Part shown: in pieces, positions 8,862 to 17,506 of the stretch | Position numbering within the stretch: position 1 is the stretch's first letter | Layout: every line of letters begins with the position of its first letter | DNA from: Nocardioides sambongensis | GTDB lineage: Bacteria > Actinomycetota > Actinomycetes > Propionibacteriales > Nocardioidaceae | Direction: 5' to 3' | DNA length: 64,000 bases | Assembly: GCF_006494815.1 (NCBI RefSeq) | Contig: NZ_CP041091.1 | Location: 1,763,001-1,827,000, forward strand | Notes under the pieces: model-generated | Seen by the model: the letters and a program-made list of their open reading frames with translations, nothing else | Told to the model about the DNA's origin: nothing | The model's database searches: none | Made by a program: the position numbers and the translations under genes

Positions 8862-10057
8862 TCACGCCCCCGCGGCATCAGGGCGGGCAGGTGCTCCAAC
8901 CGGCTCAGGGTCAGCATCCGCATCCCGCCCAGCTCGTGCACCGCGCTGCGTGCCGCGGCGTCCACCTGCACCGTCAGCCGCATCGGGCCGCTGCCGAACG
9001 CCTGCGCGGCCGCCGGCAGCAGGCGTGACTCCCGCCGCCCGCCCGAGATCAGTACGACGACCCCGGCCGCGGCCGCCACGCCGGCGAGCCGGGCGGCGTG
9101 ACGCCGCAGGTCGCGCGCCCCGTCGGCGGCGGGCCGCCGCTCGAGGCGGCAGGTGGCGTCGAGCAGCGGATCGGGGTGCCCGGCGTCGGAGCCGACCGTC
9201 TCCTCGCCCCAGCCCACCACCACGTCGAAGTCGTCCTGCAGGGCACGGATGATCACCGAGGCGGCCACCGACGCGGCCAGCTCGAAGTCCTCCTCGGTCG
9301 CGTAGGCATCGCTGTCGACGTCGACCAGCACCGCGGCGCTGGCCCGCCGGGTCTCCTGGTACTGCCGGACCAGGAGTCGGTCCGCGCTGGCGCTGGACCT
9401 CCAGTGCACGTGGCGCAGGTCGTCGCCGCGGACGTACTCGCGCAGCGCGTGGAAGGCCAGGTCGCTCACCGACAGCTGGTCGCTCGGCACGCCCTCCAGG
9501 TCGTTGACCACGCCCGGCGAGAGCGAGTCCAGCGCGACCGTGCGGGGGCGCACGAACACCTCGCGGGCGCCGGTGCGCGGACGACGCAGGCGGACCAGCC
9601 CGATCGGGTCCGCCCGCACCTCGGTGACCGGGCCGACCGGATGCACCCCACGACGGTCGGTGGTGATGGTGAGGGCCTCGCGGTGCCGCCGACGAGGGCC
9701 GAGCACCGGCAACCGGAGGCGCACCACGCGCTCACCGACCGGCACCCGGATCTCCGGGCTGAGCAGCGGCATCAGCCCGGCGGTCACCTCGACCTCGGCC
9801 TGCACCGCGCCGCCGACCGAGGTGCGCGCGGGGCGGGCGGCGACGTCGTACCGGGCACGGCTGGGGAGGCGGACGAGCAGCAGCGCGAGGAGCAACGTGC
9901 CCAGCAGGGCGACGCCCAGCACGTAGAGCTCGGTCCAGTGCATCGCCGCCGCGGCGACCAGCGATCCGGCGCCGAGGACCACCGCGAACCAGCCGGTCGC
10001 GGTGATCTCGCCGAAACGCCGCGAGAGCCACGCGCGGCGACGCCCCGGAGCGGGCAC
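8862..10057 (-). CDS. DUF58 domain protein (VWA-like partner of MoxR); its stop is masked by a probable one-base loss in the C5 run 8867-8871
   Basis: Two membrane helices near the N-terminus (GWFAVVLGAGSLVAAA, LYVLGVALLGTLLLALLLV) precede a beta-rich region and the DUF58 signature REYVRGDDLRHVHWRSSA at about residues 210-227. A VWA-like fold follows (VLVDVDSD). As printed, the frame runs on without a stop into the next gene. Adding one base to the C5 run at 8867-8871 makes a TGA at 8864-8862 that overlaps the next ATG, giving 399 codons and the family's usual length. The alternative is a true fusion with the downstream protein. The GTG start lies two bases after the moxR stop, so translation is probably coupled. 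Confidence 0.82.
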
Positions 10058-10059
10058 GC

Positions 10060-11058
10060 TCAGGCCCGTGATTCCGGTGGAGGCACGGAGGCCATCAGCT
10101 CCTCGACCACCCGCTCGACGGTGACCTGGTTGAACGACGCCTCCGCGCTGAGCAGCAGCCGGTGGCCGAGCACCGGCTGGGCCAGGTCGACGATGTCGGC
10201 CGGGACCACGTGGGTGCGGCCGTGCGCCACCGCCCAGGTCTTGGCCACCCGTACGTAGGCCAGAGCGCCGCGGGCCGAGAGCCCCAGCTTGACCTCGTCG
10301 ATCTCGCGGGAGGCCTCGGCGAGCCGGCGGATGTAGGCGGCGATCGAGCGGTCGACGTACACCCGGTCGCTGAGGTCGCGCAGCGCGGTCACCGTCGCGG
10401 CGTCGGCGACCGGGCCGAGCGCCGCGGCACGGTCGCGCACCCGGGAGTCGAGGAGCAGCGCCTCGGTCGAGGCGGCGTCGGGATAGCCGAGCGACGTCTT
10501 CATCAAGAACCGGTCCAGCTGCGCCTCGGGGAGCCGGTAGGTGCCCGCCTGCTCGATCGGGTTCTGGGTGGCGATCACCATGAACGGCTGGGGCACCGCA
10601 TGGGTGACGCCGTCGACGGTGACCTGTCCCTCCTCCATCACCTCGAGCAGCGCGGACTGGGTCTTGGGCGAGGCACGGTTGATCTCGTCGGCCAGCACCA
10701 GGTGGTGGAAGATCGGGCCGGGGTGGAAGTCGAAGCTGCCCCGGTGCTGGTCGTAGACGGTCACACCGGTGACGTCGGTGGGCAGCAGGTCCGGGGTGAA
10801 CTGCACGCGGGCATGGCTGCTCGACAGCGAGGCTGCCAGCGCCCGGGCCAGCATCGTCTTGCCCGTGCCCGGGACGTCCTCGAGCAGCAGGTGCCCGCCG
10901 GAGACGAGGCAGGTCAGGGCGAGTCGGACGACCCGGCCCTTGCCCAGCACAGCGCGCTCGATGTTGCCGGCCAGCTCCTCGAAGACGGAGCGGAACTCAG
11001 CGGCCCGGGCGTCGTCCAGCGTCTCGGGCGGCGCACCGACCACGGGGGTCTCGGCCAT
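10060..11058 (-). CDS. MoxR-family AAA+ ATPase
   Basis: 332 residues. Walker A is in LEDVPGTGKTMLARALAAS near residue 59, Walker B in VLADEINRASPKTQSALLEV, and the sensor-1 region in VIATQNPIEQAGTYRLPEAQ, all typical of MoxR/RavA-type chaperone ATPases. These usually assemble or activate partner complexes with the VWA/DUF58 protein encoded next door. It is first in the three-gene operon. The substrate of this MoxR system is not evident. Confidence 0.95.
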   Translation of the reverse strand: MAETPVVGAPPETLDDARAAEFRSVFEELAGNIERAVLGKGRVVRLALTCLVSGGHLLLEDVPGTGKTMLARALAASLSSSHARVQFTPDLLPTDVTGVTVYDQHRGSFDFHPGPIFHHLVLADEINRASPKTQSALLEVMEEGQVTVDGVTHAVPQPFMVIATQNPIEQAGTYRLPEAQLDRFLMKTSLGYPDAASTEALLLDSRVRDRAAALGPVADAATVTALRDLSDRVYVDRSIAAYIRRLAEASREIDEVKLGLSARGALAYVRVAKTWAVAHGRTHVVPADIVDLAQPVLGHRLLLSAEASFNQVTVERVVEELMASVPPPESRA

Positions 11059-11108
11059 CAGCTTCCTCCGGGTAGTGACCGCGCCTGCCGGCGCGGGGAA
11101 ATGAGGAA

Positions 11109-11144
11109 CGGCGGCACCACTCCCTCACGGGGGCGGTGCCGCCG
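11109..11144. terminator. GC-rich hairpin between the DUF3068 gene and moxR
   Basis: Perfect ten-base arms (11109-11118, 11135-11144) with a 16-base loop lie 12 bases after the DUF3068 stop. There is no clear T-tract, so it is a possible terminator or attenuator for the envelope block before moxR. Confidence 0.5.
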
Positions 11145-11155
11145 CGCCACGGCGC

Positions 11156-12046
11156 TCAGGCCTTCCGGTCGCCCTTGCTGCTTCCGAACATGAAGAAGGC
11201 GCCCAGGCCGGCGAGGACCACGCCGCCGACGAGACCGATGATCGGCAACCACTTCAGCAGCAGGTTCAGCGAGCTGATGTTGGACTTCGCGTCCTCCGCG
11301 TTACCGCTGATCTGGTCCTCGGTGAAGCCGAGGTTCAGGTCCAGGGCGGGGGTGCCGTCCTCCAGGGTCCGCTGCTGGTCCTCGGTCTGGTTGATGATCG
11401 CGCCGGTCTTGGGCTCGACGTAGATCGTCTTGACCGTGTCGTAGGTGCCCGGGATGCCTTCGGACACCTCGATCTCGGCACCGGTGATCTCGATCTTGTA
11501 GACGTAGGTCTCCACGCCCTCGATCTCCTCGGTGCCCTGGTAGGCGGCCGTCACGGACTCACCGACGAAGCCGTCCCAGTACTGGTAGTCCTTCTTCTCC
11601 GAGTCGAAGGGCCACTTGTTCACCAGGCCCTCGTGCGGCACCGCGTCGTCGGGGAGGTATCCGTCGCCGTCGACGGCCTCGGCCGTCACCCGGTCGGTGG
11701 CGAAGACATCGGTGCTGACGTTGACGGTCCGGGGATCGCTGTCGTCGAGACAGTCGGGCAGATCGCCCTCGTCGATCATCAGGCAGCTGACCTGCACCCA
11801 CGCGACCACGTCGTCATCGCTGACGTCGGTGTCGGTGCGGGTGAGACTCGTGGCCTTGACCGGGTTCTCGACGAGTTCCCCGGTCCCCGTGTCGAGTTTG
11901 GCCGCCGTGCCCTCGAGGCGCGTCGTGGTGTCGACGTCGAGCGGAGTCTTCTTCACGACCCCCGGCGCATAGACCAAACAGGTGATTCCCACCAACAGCA
12001 GCACTGCGCCCAAACCAATGAGCGGCAGGCCTAGCTTCTTCCTCAC
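11156..12046 (-). CDS. DUF3068 (PorA-like family) membrane protein
   Basis: 296 residues starting at a GTG (12046) preceded by a good GGGAGG ribosome site. There is one N-terminal helix (GLPLIGLGAVLLLVGITCLV), a long extracytoplasmic beta-rich domain, and one C-terminal helix (WLPIIGLVGGVVLAGLGAFF) with a short basic tail. This is the DUF3068 architecture. From memory, mycobacteria encode a DUF3068 protein in the same neighbourhood as an Rv0224c-like methyltransferase, a GT4 enzyme and a GT-C-like membrane protein, as here. A role in cell-surface glycan or lipid export is inferred from that company; biochemical function is unknown. Confidence 0.82.
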   Translation of the reverse strand: MRKKLGLPLIGLGAVLLLVGITCLVYAPGVVKKTPLDVDTTTRLEGTAAKLDTGTGELVENPVKATSLTRTDTDVSDDDVVAWVQVSCLMIDEGDLPDCLDDSDPRTVNVSTDVFATDRVTAEAVDGDGYLPDDAVPHEGLVNKWPFDSEKKDYQYWDGFVGESVTAAYQGTEEIEGVETYVYKIEITGAEIEVSEGIPGTYDTVKTIYVEPKTGAIINQTEDQQRTLEDGTPALDLNLGFTEDQISGNAEDAKSNISSLNLLLKWLPIIGLVGGVVLAGLGAFFMFGSSKGDRKA

Positions 12047-12162
12047 GTTCCCTCCCTGGAGTGTGTGATTCCGCGCACTGTAGCGCAACGGCTGCGCGGC
12101 GTCCTACCAACTGGTAACCCGCCTCGACGTGCGTTTTTGACAGGTGTGAACCCGGGTCGGGT

Positions 12163-12924
12163 TCAGCGCCGCCGGAGCACGATCACCAGGTTCCAGGTGA
12201 CCAGCTCCCGCAGCAGCGGGACCCGCAGCAGCCACCAGGACCACCACGGGTTGTAGCGCGGCCGGATCGCGACCACGTCGGCGCCCTGCTGGCGTCGCGC
12301 CCATGCGAGCCCGTCGCGGACGGTGACCGCGAACAGCGACTCGCCGAACCTGTTCTTCGGCTCGGTGCCGTGCCGGCGCCGGTAGCGCCGGCGGGCGCGG
12401 GCACCGCCGAGGTAGTGCCACGGGGCCGTCTCGTGCCCGCCCCAGGGTCCGTACCAGACCGTCCAGCTCAGGTAGACGGTGCCGCCGGGTCGGGTGACCC
12501 GCACCATCTCCTCCGCCATCCGCCACGGGTCCTCGACGTGCTCGAGCACGTTGGAGGAGTAGCAGACGTCGACGCAGGCGTCGGCGAACGGCAGATCCAT
12601 GCCGCTGCCGAGTACGGTCGGGCCGGCGATGTCGCCGAGCTCGCGCAGACCTGCGAGCTCCCCGACGTCCGCCTCCAGCGCGATGTAGCGCGCGCCGGCC
12701 GCTTCGAACGCGTCACGGAAATACCCCGGCCCGCCGCCGACGTCGAGCAGACGGGCGCCCGACATCGGCGCGTACTCGGCGAGCTGAGCGGCCGAGTCGG
12801 ACGCCAGTGCCGAGTAGAACCGGGCAGGGTCTGGCTGTTCGTAGCGGAACTCCCGGAACAGCCGAACGGAACGGCGAAGTGTGGCGCGGCGACGGGTCGC
12901 GCGCGCCGGGCGAGACAGCGTCAG
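12163..12924 (-). CDS. Class I SAM-dependent methyltransferase (Rv0224c-like); start unusual
   Basis: Motif I is LLDVGGGPGYFRDAF, followed by LEADVGEL, then SSNVLEHVEDPWRMAEEMVR and a distinctive WYGPWGGHETAPWHYLGG block. The first ATG (12765) would remove the conserved N-terminal piece LFREFRYEQPDPARFYSALA, which is in frame upstream. No ATG, GTG or TTG exists in that extension. The only candidates are CTG codons at 12924 and 12918. The CTG at 12924 overlaps the DUF2613 stop as CTGA, exactly like the ATGA/GTGA junctions elsewhere here. Either a CTG start is used or one base was misread. It probably methylates a cell-envelope glycolipid or polysaccharide precursor, judged only from neighbours. 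Confidence 0.75.
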   Translation of the reverse strand: MTLSRPARATRRRATLRRSVRLFREFRYEQPDPARFYSALASDSAAQLAEYAPMSGARLLDVGGGPGYFRDAFEAAGARYIALEADVGELAGLRELGDIAGPTVLGSGMDLPFADACVDVCYSSNVLEHVEDPWRMAEEMVRVTRPGGTVYLSWTVWYGPWGGHETAPWHYLGGARARRRYRRRHGTEPKNRFGESLFAVTVRDGLAWARRQQGADVVAIRPRYNPWWSWWLLRVPLLRELVTWNLVIVLRRR

Positions 12925-13082
12925 CTCTGCGTGCCGTAGTCGACGACGGGCTGCTCGACGTTGGCCGGCGACTCGCCCGAGGCTCCCGTCTGGCTGTTGA
13001 CGAGGCCGACGACGGATGCGGCTCCGACGGCGCCACCCACGAGGATGGTGGCGATGAGCGCGGCGATTCCACTAGTGGTCAC
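12921..13082 (-). CDS. DUF2613 family small membrane/secreted peptide (53 aa)
   Basis: This 53-residue frame begins GTG at 13082 after a strong AGGGAGG ribosome site. It has one hydrophobic helix (GIAALIATILVGGAVGAASV) and ends VVDYGTQS, matching the C-terminal V.YG signature of DUF2613. In mycobacteria the corresponding peptide (Rv0236A) adjoins aftD, and here aftD is about 6 kb away in the same envelope block. Its stop overlaps the likely start of the methyltransferase. The function is unknown; association with arabinan assembly is inference from conserved context. Confidence 0.75.
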   Translation of the reverse strand: MTTSGIAALIATILVGGAVGAASVVGLVNSQTGASGESPANVEQPVVDYGTQS

Positions 13083-13160
13083 AGACAGTCCCTCCCTAGA
13101 AACTGCGGGTCACCATACCAACGAGTAGGGCACAGTGCGACCTGCACCACACTGAAGATC

Positions 13161-14933
13161 TCAGCGCAGTTCTGGGCCGTGCTCGCCGCGCCTGACCCGC
13201 CGGCCCAACGCGCCCAGCGCGCGGGCCCCGGACGCGCCGACCGGAACCAGCAGGAACGCCACCCACGCCAGCACCATCGCGACGACCCAGCCGCGCGACG
13301 GCACCGGCGGATCGGCCCCGGCCAGACCGACCAGCGTGAGCTCGGGCGAGTCGAGGAGCACCTCGCCCTCCACCTCGGGGACGTCGACCGGGTGGTCGGT
13401 GTCGATCGCCACCACGCCGATCCCCTCGTCGACCAACCCCGCTGCCCGCTCGGCGGGATCGTCGGCCGCCAGCGCACCGGCCACCGCCGCCACCCGCGGG
13501 TCCTCACCGGCGAGGGCGCGCTGCGAGACGACCAGCTCGTCACTGGTGACGAAGTCCCGGGGCAGGTAGCGACCGGTCGGATCGAGCACCTTGCGCTCCC
13601 CGTTCCACGACGGCCGCCGATAGCTGCTCAGCGGCAGCAGCAGGACGTCTCCCCGCGGCGAGGCCTCCGACACGAGCAGCGCCCGTGCCTCCGCGTAGGA
13701 GTCGGGGTAATCGACGGCGGCCAGTCGGCCGCCGGCACCCCACGCCGCGTCCGGCATCAGCAGCAGCGGCAGCAGGACCAGACCGCCGGCGACCATTCCC
13801 CGCGCCTCGGCGAGCCCCTCGACCGCGGCGACCCGCCCGGCGCCCAGCCCGACCAGGCAGGCGAGCAGCGGGGCGCACAGCGCCAGGAGCCGGGAGCCGT
13901 CCCGCAACAGGCCACCGCCGGGTACGTGCTCGGCGATGACCGCGACCGTGTCGGGCAGGGCCCACGACCACAGCGCCAGCAGCAGCCCGGCGGTCCAGAG
14001 CAGCACCAGCGTCAGCAGCGTGCGGCCGGGCAGCAGCCGCCGGGCCTCCCGCACGCCCAGCGCGCCCAGGACCAGGACGAACGCCAGGCCGACCCAGACC
14101 AGGAACGTGTCCCGCGACGCGGGCACCACCTCGGCGTTCCACACGCCGCCCAGGGTGAGCGCGGTCAGCGGCGCGGGTTGGGTCCCCTCCCCCGCGAGCG
14201 CGAACACCCGAGCCCCGGCCGGGTCCGACGTGCCGGAGGCGGCGTGCAGCAGACCGGACACCAGCCAGGGCGCATTGGCGGCGGCGACCAGGGCGAGGGC
14301 CTGCACGTTGCGCGTCGTACGACGTCCCGCGACGCCGACCAGGACGGCGAACCCGGTCGCGATCCCGGTGGTCGCCGACAGCGAGCCGACCAGCAGCAAG
14401 GGCCCGAGCGCGAGCGGGAGCCGTCCCTCCTCGCGCCACCGCGCGGTGAGCAGCACGATCCAGGGCAGCACCGCATAGCCGAGCAGCACCGGCCAGTGCC
14501 CCAGCACCAGTCGCTCGGCCAGGAACGGACTCCACTGGTAGACGCCGACCGCGACCAGCCGCGCGACCAGCGGTGCGCCGCGCAACAGCGTGGCGGTCCC
14601 CCAGCCGCCGCCGACCACGGCGCCGAGGAGCACCACCTTCTGCAGCATCCATCCCGGCAGCACCTCGTCCAGGACGGAGACCACGGCATCGGAGGGCACC
14701 GCACGCGGCAGGGCGCTGCCCACGCCCAGGAAGTCGGGCCGCAGCGAGAGGTCCGGCACCCAGACCATGTCGTAGGACAGCACGTAGCCGGGAGCCAGGC
14801 TCGGTCCCAGCAGGAGCAGGGCGAGCAGCAGCGACCACGCCGCCACCCAGCGGTCGGCGACCAGTGCGTCGCGCCGACGGCGCAGCAGCGCGGCCAGCCG
14901 TGCGCGCGCCGGGACCCCTCGTTGCTCACCCAT
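13161..14933 (-). CDS. Large multi-spanning membrane protein, GT-C-like, of the envelope glycan cluster
   Basis: About 590 residues from the ATG at 14933 (an in-frame upstream start at 14975 is less likely). Roughly a dozen hydrophobic helices are followed by an extracytoplasmic C-terminal domain and a last helix (WVVAMVLAWVAFLLVPVG). After the first helix comes LSYDMVWVPDLSL, an acidic loop placed as in GT-C glycosyltransferases, so sugar transfer from a polyprenyl donor is plausible but unproven. The position beside the DUF2613 peptide and opposite a flippase gene resembles the mycobacterial Rv0225-Rv0227c neighbourhood as I remember it. No exact family name is certain. Confidence 0.7.
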   Translation of the reverse strand: MGEQRGVPARARLAALLRRRRDALVADRWVAAWSLLLALLLLGPSLAPGYVLSYDMVWVPDLSLRPDFLGVGSALPRAVPSDAVVSVLDEVLPGWMLQKVVLLGAVVGGGWGTATLLRGAPLVARLVAVGVYQWSPFLAERLVLGHWPVLLGYAVLPWIVLLTARWREEGRLPLALGPLLLVGSLSATTGIATGFAVLVGVAGRRTTRNVQALALVAAANAPWLVSGLLHAASGTSDPAGARVFALAGEGTQPAPLTALTLGGVWNAEVVPASRDTFLVWVGLAFVLVLGALGVREARRLLPGRTLLTLVLLWTAGLLLALWSWALPDTVAVIAEHVPGGGLLRDGSRLLALCAPLLACLVGLGAGRVAAVEGLAEARGMVAGGLVLLPLLLMPDAAWGAGGRLAAVDYPDSYAEARALLVSEASPRGDVLLLPLSSYRRPSWNGERKVLDPTGRYLPRDFVTSDELVVSQRALAGEDPRVAAVAGALAADDPAERAAGLVDEGIGVVAIDTDHPVDVPEVEGEVLLDSPELTLVGLAGADPPVPSRGWVVAMVLAWVAFLLVPVGASGARALGALGRRVRRGEHGPELR

Positions 14934-14999
14934 CGCGCCGCATCCAACCACGCGGCCGTCCGCACCGGCGCTCACCCACCCATGCCCTAGGCTCGCCCG

Positions 15000-16250
15000 G
15001 TGGTTCGAGAGAGGGTCGCCAGCGAGCCCACCGGAACGAGCCCCGCGGACAAGCTGCGCGCGAGCGCCGCCGAGCCGGGCATCCTCGCGGTGGCGATGGG
15101 CGTCATGAACATCGCCACCTACGGCTTCCAGATCCTCGCCTCACGCACGCTCGGTCCGGCGTCCTTCGGGGCCTTCGCGGCCGTGATGAACATGCTCCTG
15201 CTGATCGGCGTCGGCCAGCTCGCGCTCCAGGCCACCGCGGCCCGCCGGATCAGCGCGGCGCCCGGCGAGGTCCGCGGCATCGAACGGGCCACCCTGCGGC
15301 TGACCTACCGGTCGAGCCTCGCCCTCGGCCTGGCGATGCTCGTCCTCGCGCCCGCGGTGAACGCGCTGCTGCGCCTGGACAACCTCGCGATGGCAGCCCT
15401 GCTGGCCGTGATCGCCGTGCCGCACACCGTCCTGGGCGGCCAGGCCGGCGTCCTCCAGGGCGAGCGGCGCTGGCGCCCCCTCGCACTGCTCTACCTGTCG
15501 GCGGGCGTTCCACGCCTGGTGCTCGGCGGTCTGATGATCGCGATCCGCCCCGAGCCGTTCGCCGCCCTCGTCGGGGTGGGTCTGGGCGCACTGGTACCGG
15601 TCGCCGTCGGCGCGGTCGCGCTCCGTCGCCCCCGCGGTACCGGGGCGACTCCGACCCCACGCCTGCCCGGGCTGGCCGCCGAGGCCGGCCACAAGGCGCT
15701 GGCCCTGCTCGCGTTCGTCGCCCTCTGCAACGTGGACCTGATCATCGCCCGCAACGTCCTCGACGAGCACGACGCCGGCCAGTACGCCGCCGGCCTGATC
15801 CTGACCAAGGCGGTGCTCTTCCTGCCGCAGTTCGTGGTCGTGATCGCGTTCCCGTCGCTGTCGACCGCGCACGAGCGACGGCGAGCGCTGATCCGCGGAC
15901 TCGGTCTGATCACGCTCTGCGGGGTCGCCACCATCATCGGGGTCAGCGTGCTCTCCTCGGTGGCGCTGATCTTCGTCGGCGGCGACGACTACGCCGAGAT
16001 CCAGGGCGACCTCTGGCTCTTCGCCGTGCTCGGCCTGCTGCTCGCGCTGATCCAGATGCTGGTCTACGCGGTGCTGGCGACCGAGGCGCGCCTGGTCACC
16101 TGGCTGCCCTGGCTGGCGGTGGTGGCGATCACCGTCACCGGCAGCATGGCCACCACGGTCACCGGGTTGGTGATCACGGTCGTGATCGTCAACGCCGTCC
16201 TCACCGCGATCCTCCTCGCCATCGCGGTGCGCAGTATCAGAGTGCGCTGA
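15000..16250 (+). CDS. Polysaccharide/lipid-linked sugar flippase (MOP superfamily, Wzx-like)
   Basis: 416 residues from a GTG at 15000, with about 12-14 membrane helices and the Wzx/MATE-type first repeat (GVMNIATYGFQILASRTLGP, where the RTLGP.FG.F turn is characteristic). No catalytic motif is expected. The likely job is flipping a polyprenyl-linked glycan precursor across the membrane. It is divergent from the GT-C-like protein and followed 75 bases later by a GT4 glycosyltransferase, which supports a surface-glycan pathway. Confidence 0.8.
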   Translation: MVRERVASEPTGTSPADKLRASAAEPGILAVAMGVMNIATYGFQILASRTLGPASFGAFAAVMNMLLLIGVGQLALQATAARRISAAPGEVRGIERATLRLTYRSSLALGLAMLVLAPAVNALLRLDNLAMAALLAVIAVPHTVLGGQAGVLQGERRWRPLALLYLSAGVPRLVLGGLMIAIRPEPFAALVGVGLGALVPVAVGAVALRRPRGTGATPTPRLPGLAAEAGHKALALLAFVALCNVDLIIARNVLDEHDAGQYAAGLILTKAVLFLPQFVVVIAFPSLSTAHERRRALIRGLGLITLCGVATIIGVSVLSSVALIFVGGDDYAEIQGDLWLFAVLGLLLALIQMLVYAVLATEARLVTWLPWLAVVAITVTGSMATTVTGLVITVVIVNAVLTAILLAIAVRSIRVR

Positions 16251-16324
16251 TCCGCAATTCCGTACCGAGGGGTAACAAGGTGTTAGCCTGATCACTTCAC
16301 ACGCCGTTCTTGGGAGGGAAACGC

Positions 16325-17506
16325 GTGAGCGAAGCGAATCGGCCTGCCTCAACGCCGCGGGAGCACGGCAGCAGCACGGCGTCCGACGGCCCCCGGCACA
16401 TCGTCGTCCTGAACTGGCGCGACGTGTGGCACCCGGAGGGCGGCGGCTCGGAGCTCTACGTCTCCGAGGTGAACCGACGCCTGCAGGCATCCGGCCACCG
16501 CGTGACCGTCTTCTGCGCCCGGTACGACGACGCGGCCGCGCAGGAGGTGCGCGACGGGGTGCGCTACGTACGACGCGGAGGCCACCTGACCGTCTACCTC
16601 TGGGCCGCCCTGCTGCTGACCCTCGCGCGCGTCGGCGTCGGCTCCTTCCGCGGCGTGGACCGGGTGCTGGAGGTGCAGAACGGCATGCCGTTCCTGGCCC
16701 GGCTGTTCTCCGCCGCGCCGGTCACCGTCCTGGTGCACCACGTGCACCGGGAGCAGTGGAGCATCTTCGGGCCGCTGGTCGCCCGCTTCGGCTGGTTCAT
16801 GGAGTCCCGGGTCGCGGTGCGGGTCAACCGGGGACTGCGCTACATCGCGGTCAGTGAGGTCACCCGCAGCGAGCTCGTCGACCTCGGCGTGACCGCCGGC
16901 GACATCGACATCGCCTGGAACGGCGCCCCGGCGATGCCGGACTTCGCCGCCGAGCCCACCTCGCCGACGCCGCACCTGGTGGTGGTGGCGAGGCTCGTCC
17001 CGCACAAGCGGGTGGAGCACGCCATGGAGACGGTGGCGCTGCTCCGGTCACGCCACCCCGGCCTCCGGCTGACCGTGATGGGGTCGGGCTGGTGGCAGGA
17101 CCAGCTGCTCGCCCGCCGCGCCGCGCTCGGCCTCGACGACCGGGTCACGTTCGCCGGTCACGTCAGCGAGGAGGAGAAGTATCGCCTGCTCTCCACGGCC
17201 TGGGTGCACCTGCTGCCCTCCCTCAAGGAGGGCTGGGGCCTGGCCATCATCGAGGCCGCCCAGGTGGGTGTCCCCTCGGTGGCCTACTCCGCGGCCGGAG
17301 GGGTGTCGGAGTCGATCCTGGACGGCGTCACCGGGCTGCTCGCGGGCGAGGAGACCCCCTCCGCCCTCGCCGCCCAGGTCGACCGGCTGCTCACCGACCA
17401 GGACGAGCGGCGCACCCTCGGCGAGAAGGCGCAGATCCGAGCCACCGAGCTGACCTGGGACGCGACGACCGAGCGGGTCGCCCGGGCCCTCGCGCTCAGT
17501 CGGTGA
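16325..17506 (+). CDS. GT4-family glycosyltransferase
   Basis: 393 residues from a GTG at 16325 preceded by GGGAGG (16312-16317). The N-terminal Rossmann domain has the donor/acceptor loop HPEGGGSELYVSEVNR. The C-terminal GT-B domain shows VVVARLVPHKRVEHAMETV and the nucleotide-sugar EX7E motif in PSLKEGWGLAIIEAAQVGVP. It should be a retaining cytoplasmic enzyme adding a sugar (mannose or similar) to a lipid-linked acceptor. It follows the flippase gene and runs convergently into the next membrane protein gene with an 11-base overlap. Confidence 0.88.
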   Translation: MSEANRPASTPREHGSSTASDGPRHIVVLNWRDVWHPEGGGSELYVSEVNRRLQASGHRVTVFCARYDDAAAQEVRDGVRYVRRGGHLTVYLWAALLLTLARVGVGSFRGVDRVLEVQNGMPFLARLFSAAPVTVLVHHVHREQWSIFGPLVARFGWFMESRVAVRVNRGLRYIAVSEVTRSELVDLGVTAGDIDIAWNGAPAMPDFAAEPTSPTPHLVVVARLVPHKRVEHAMETVALLRSRHPGLRLTVMGSGWWQDQLLARRAALGLDDRVTFAGHVSEEEKYRLLSTAWVHLLPSLKEGWGLAIIEAAQVGVPSVAYSAAGGVSESILDGVTGLLAGEETPSALAAQVDRLLTDQDERRTLGEKAQIRATELTWDATTERVARALALSR

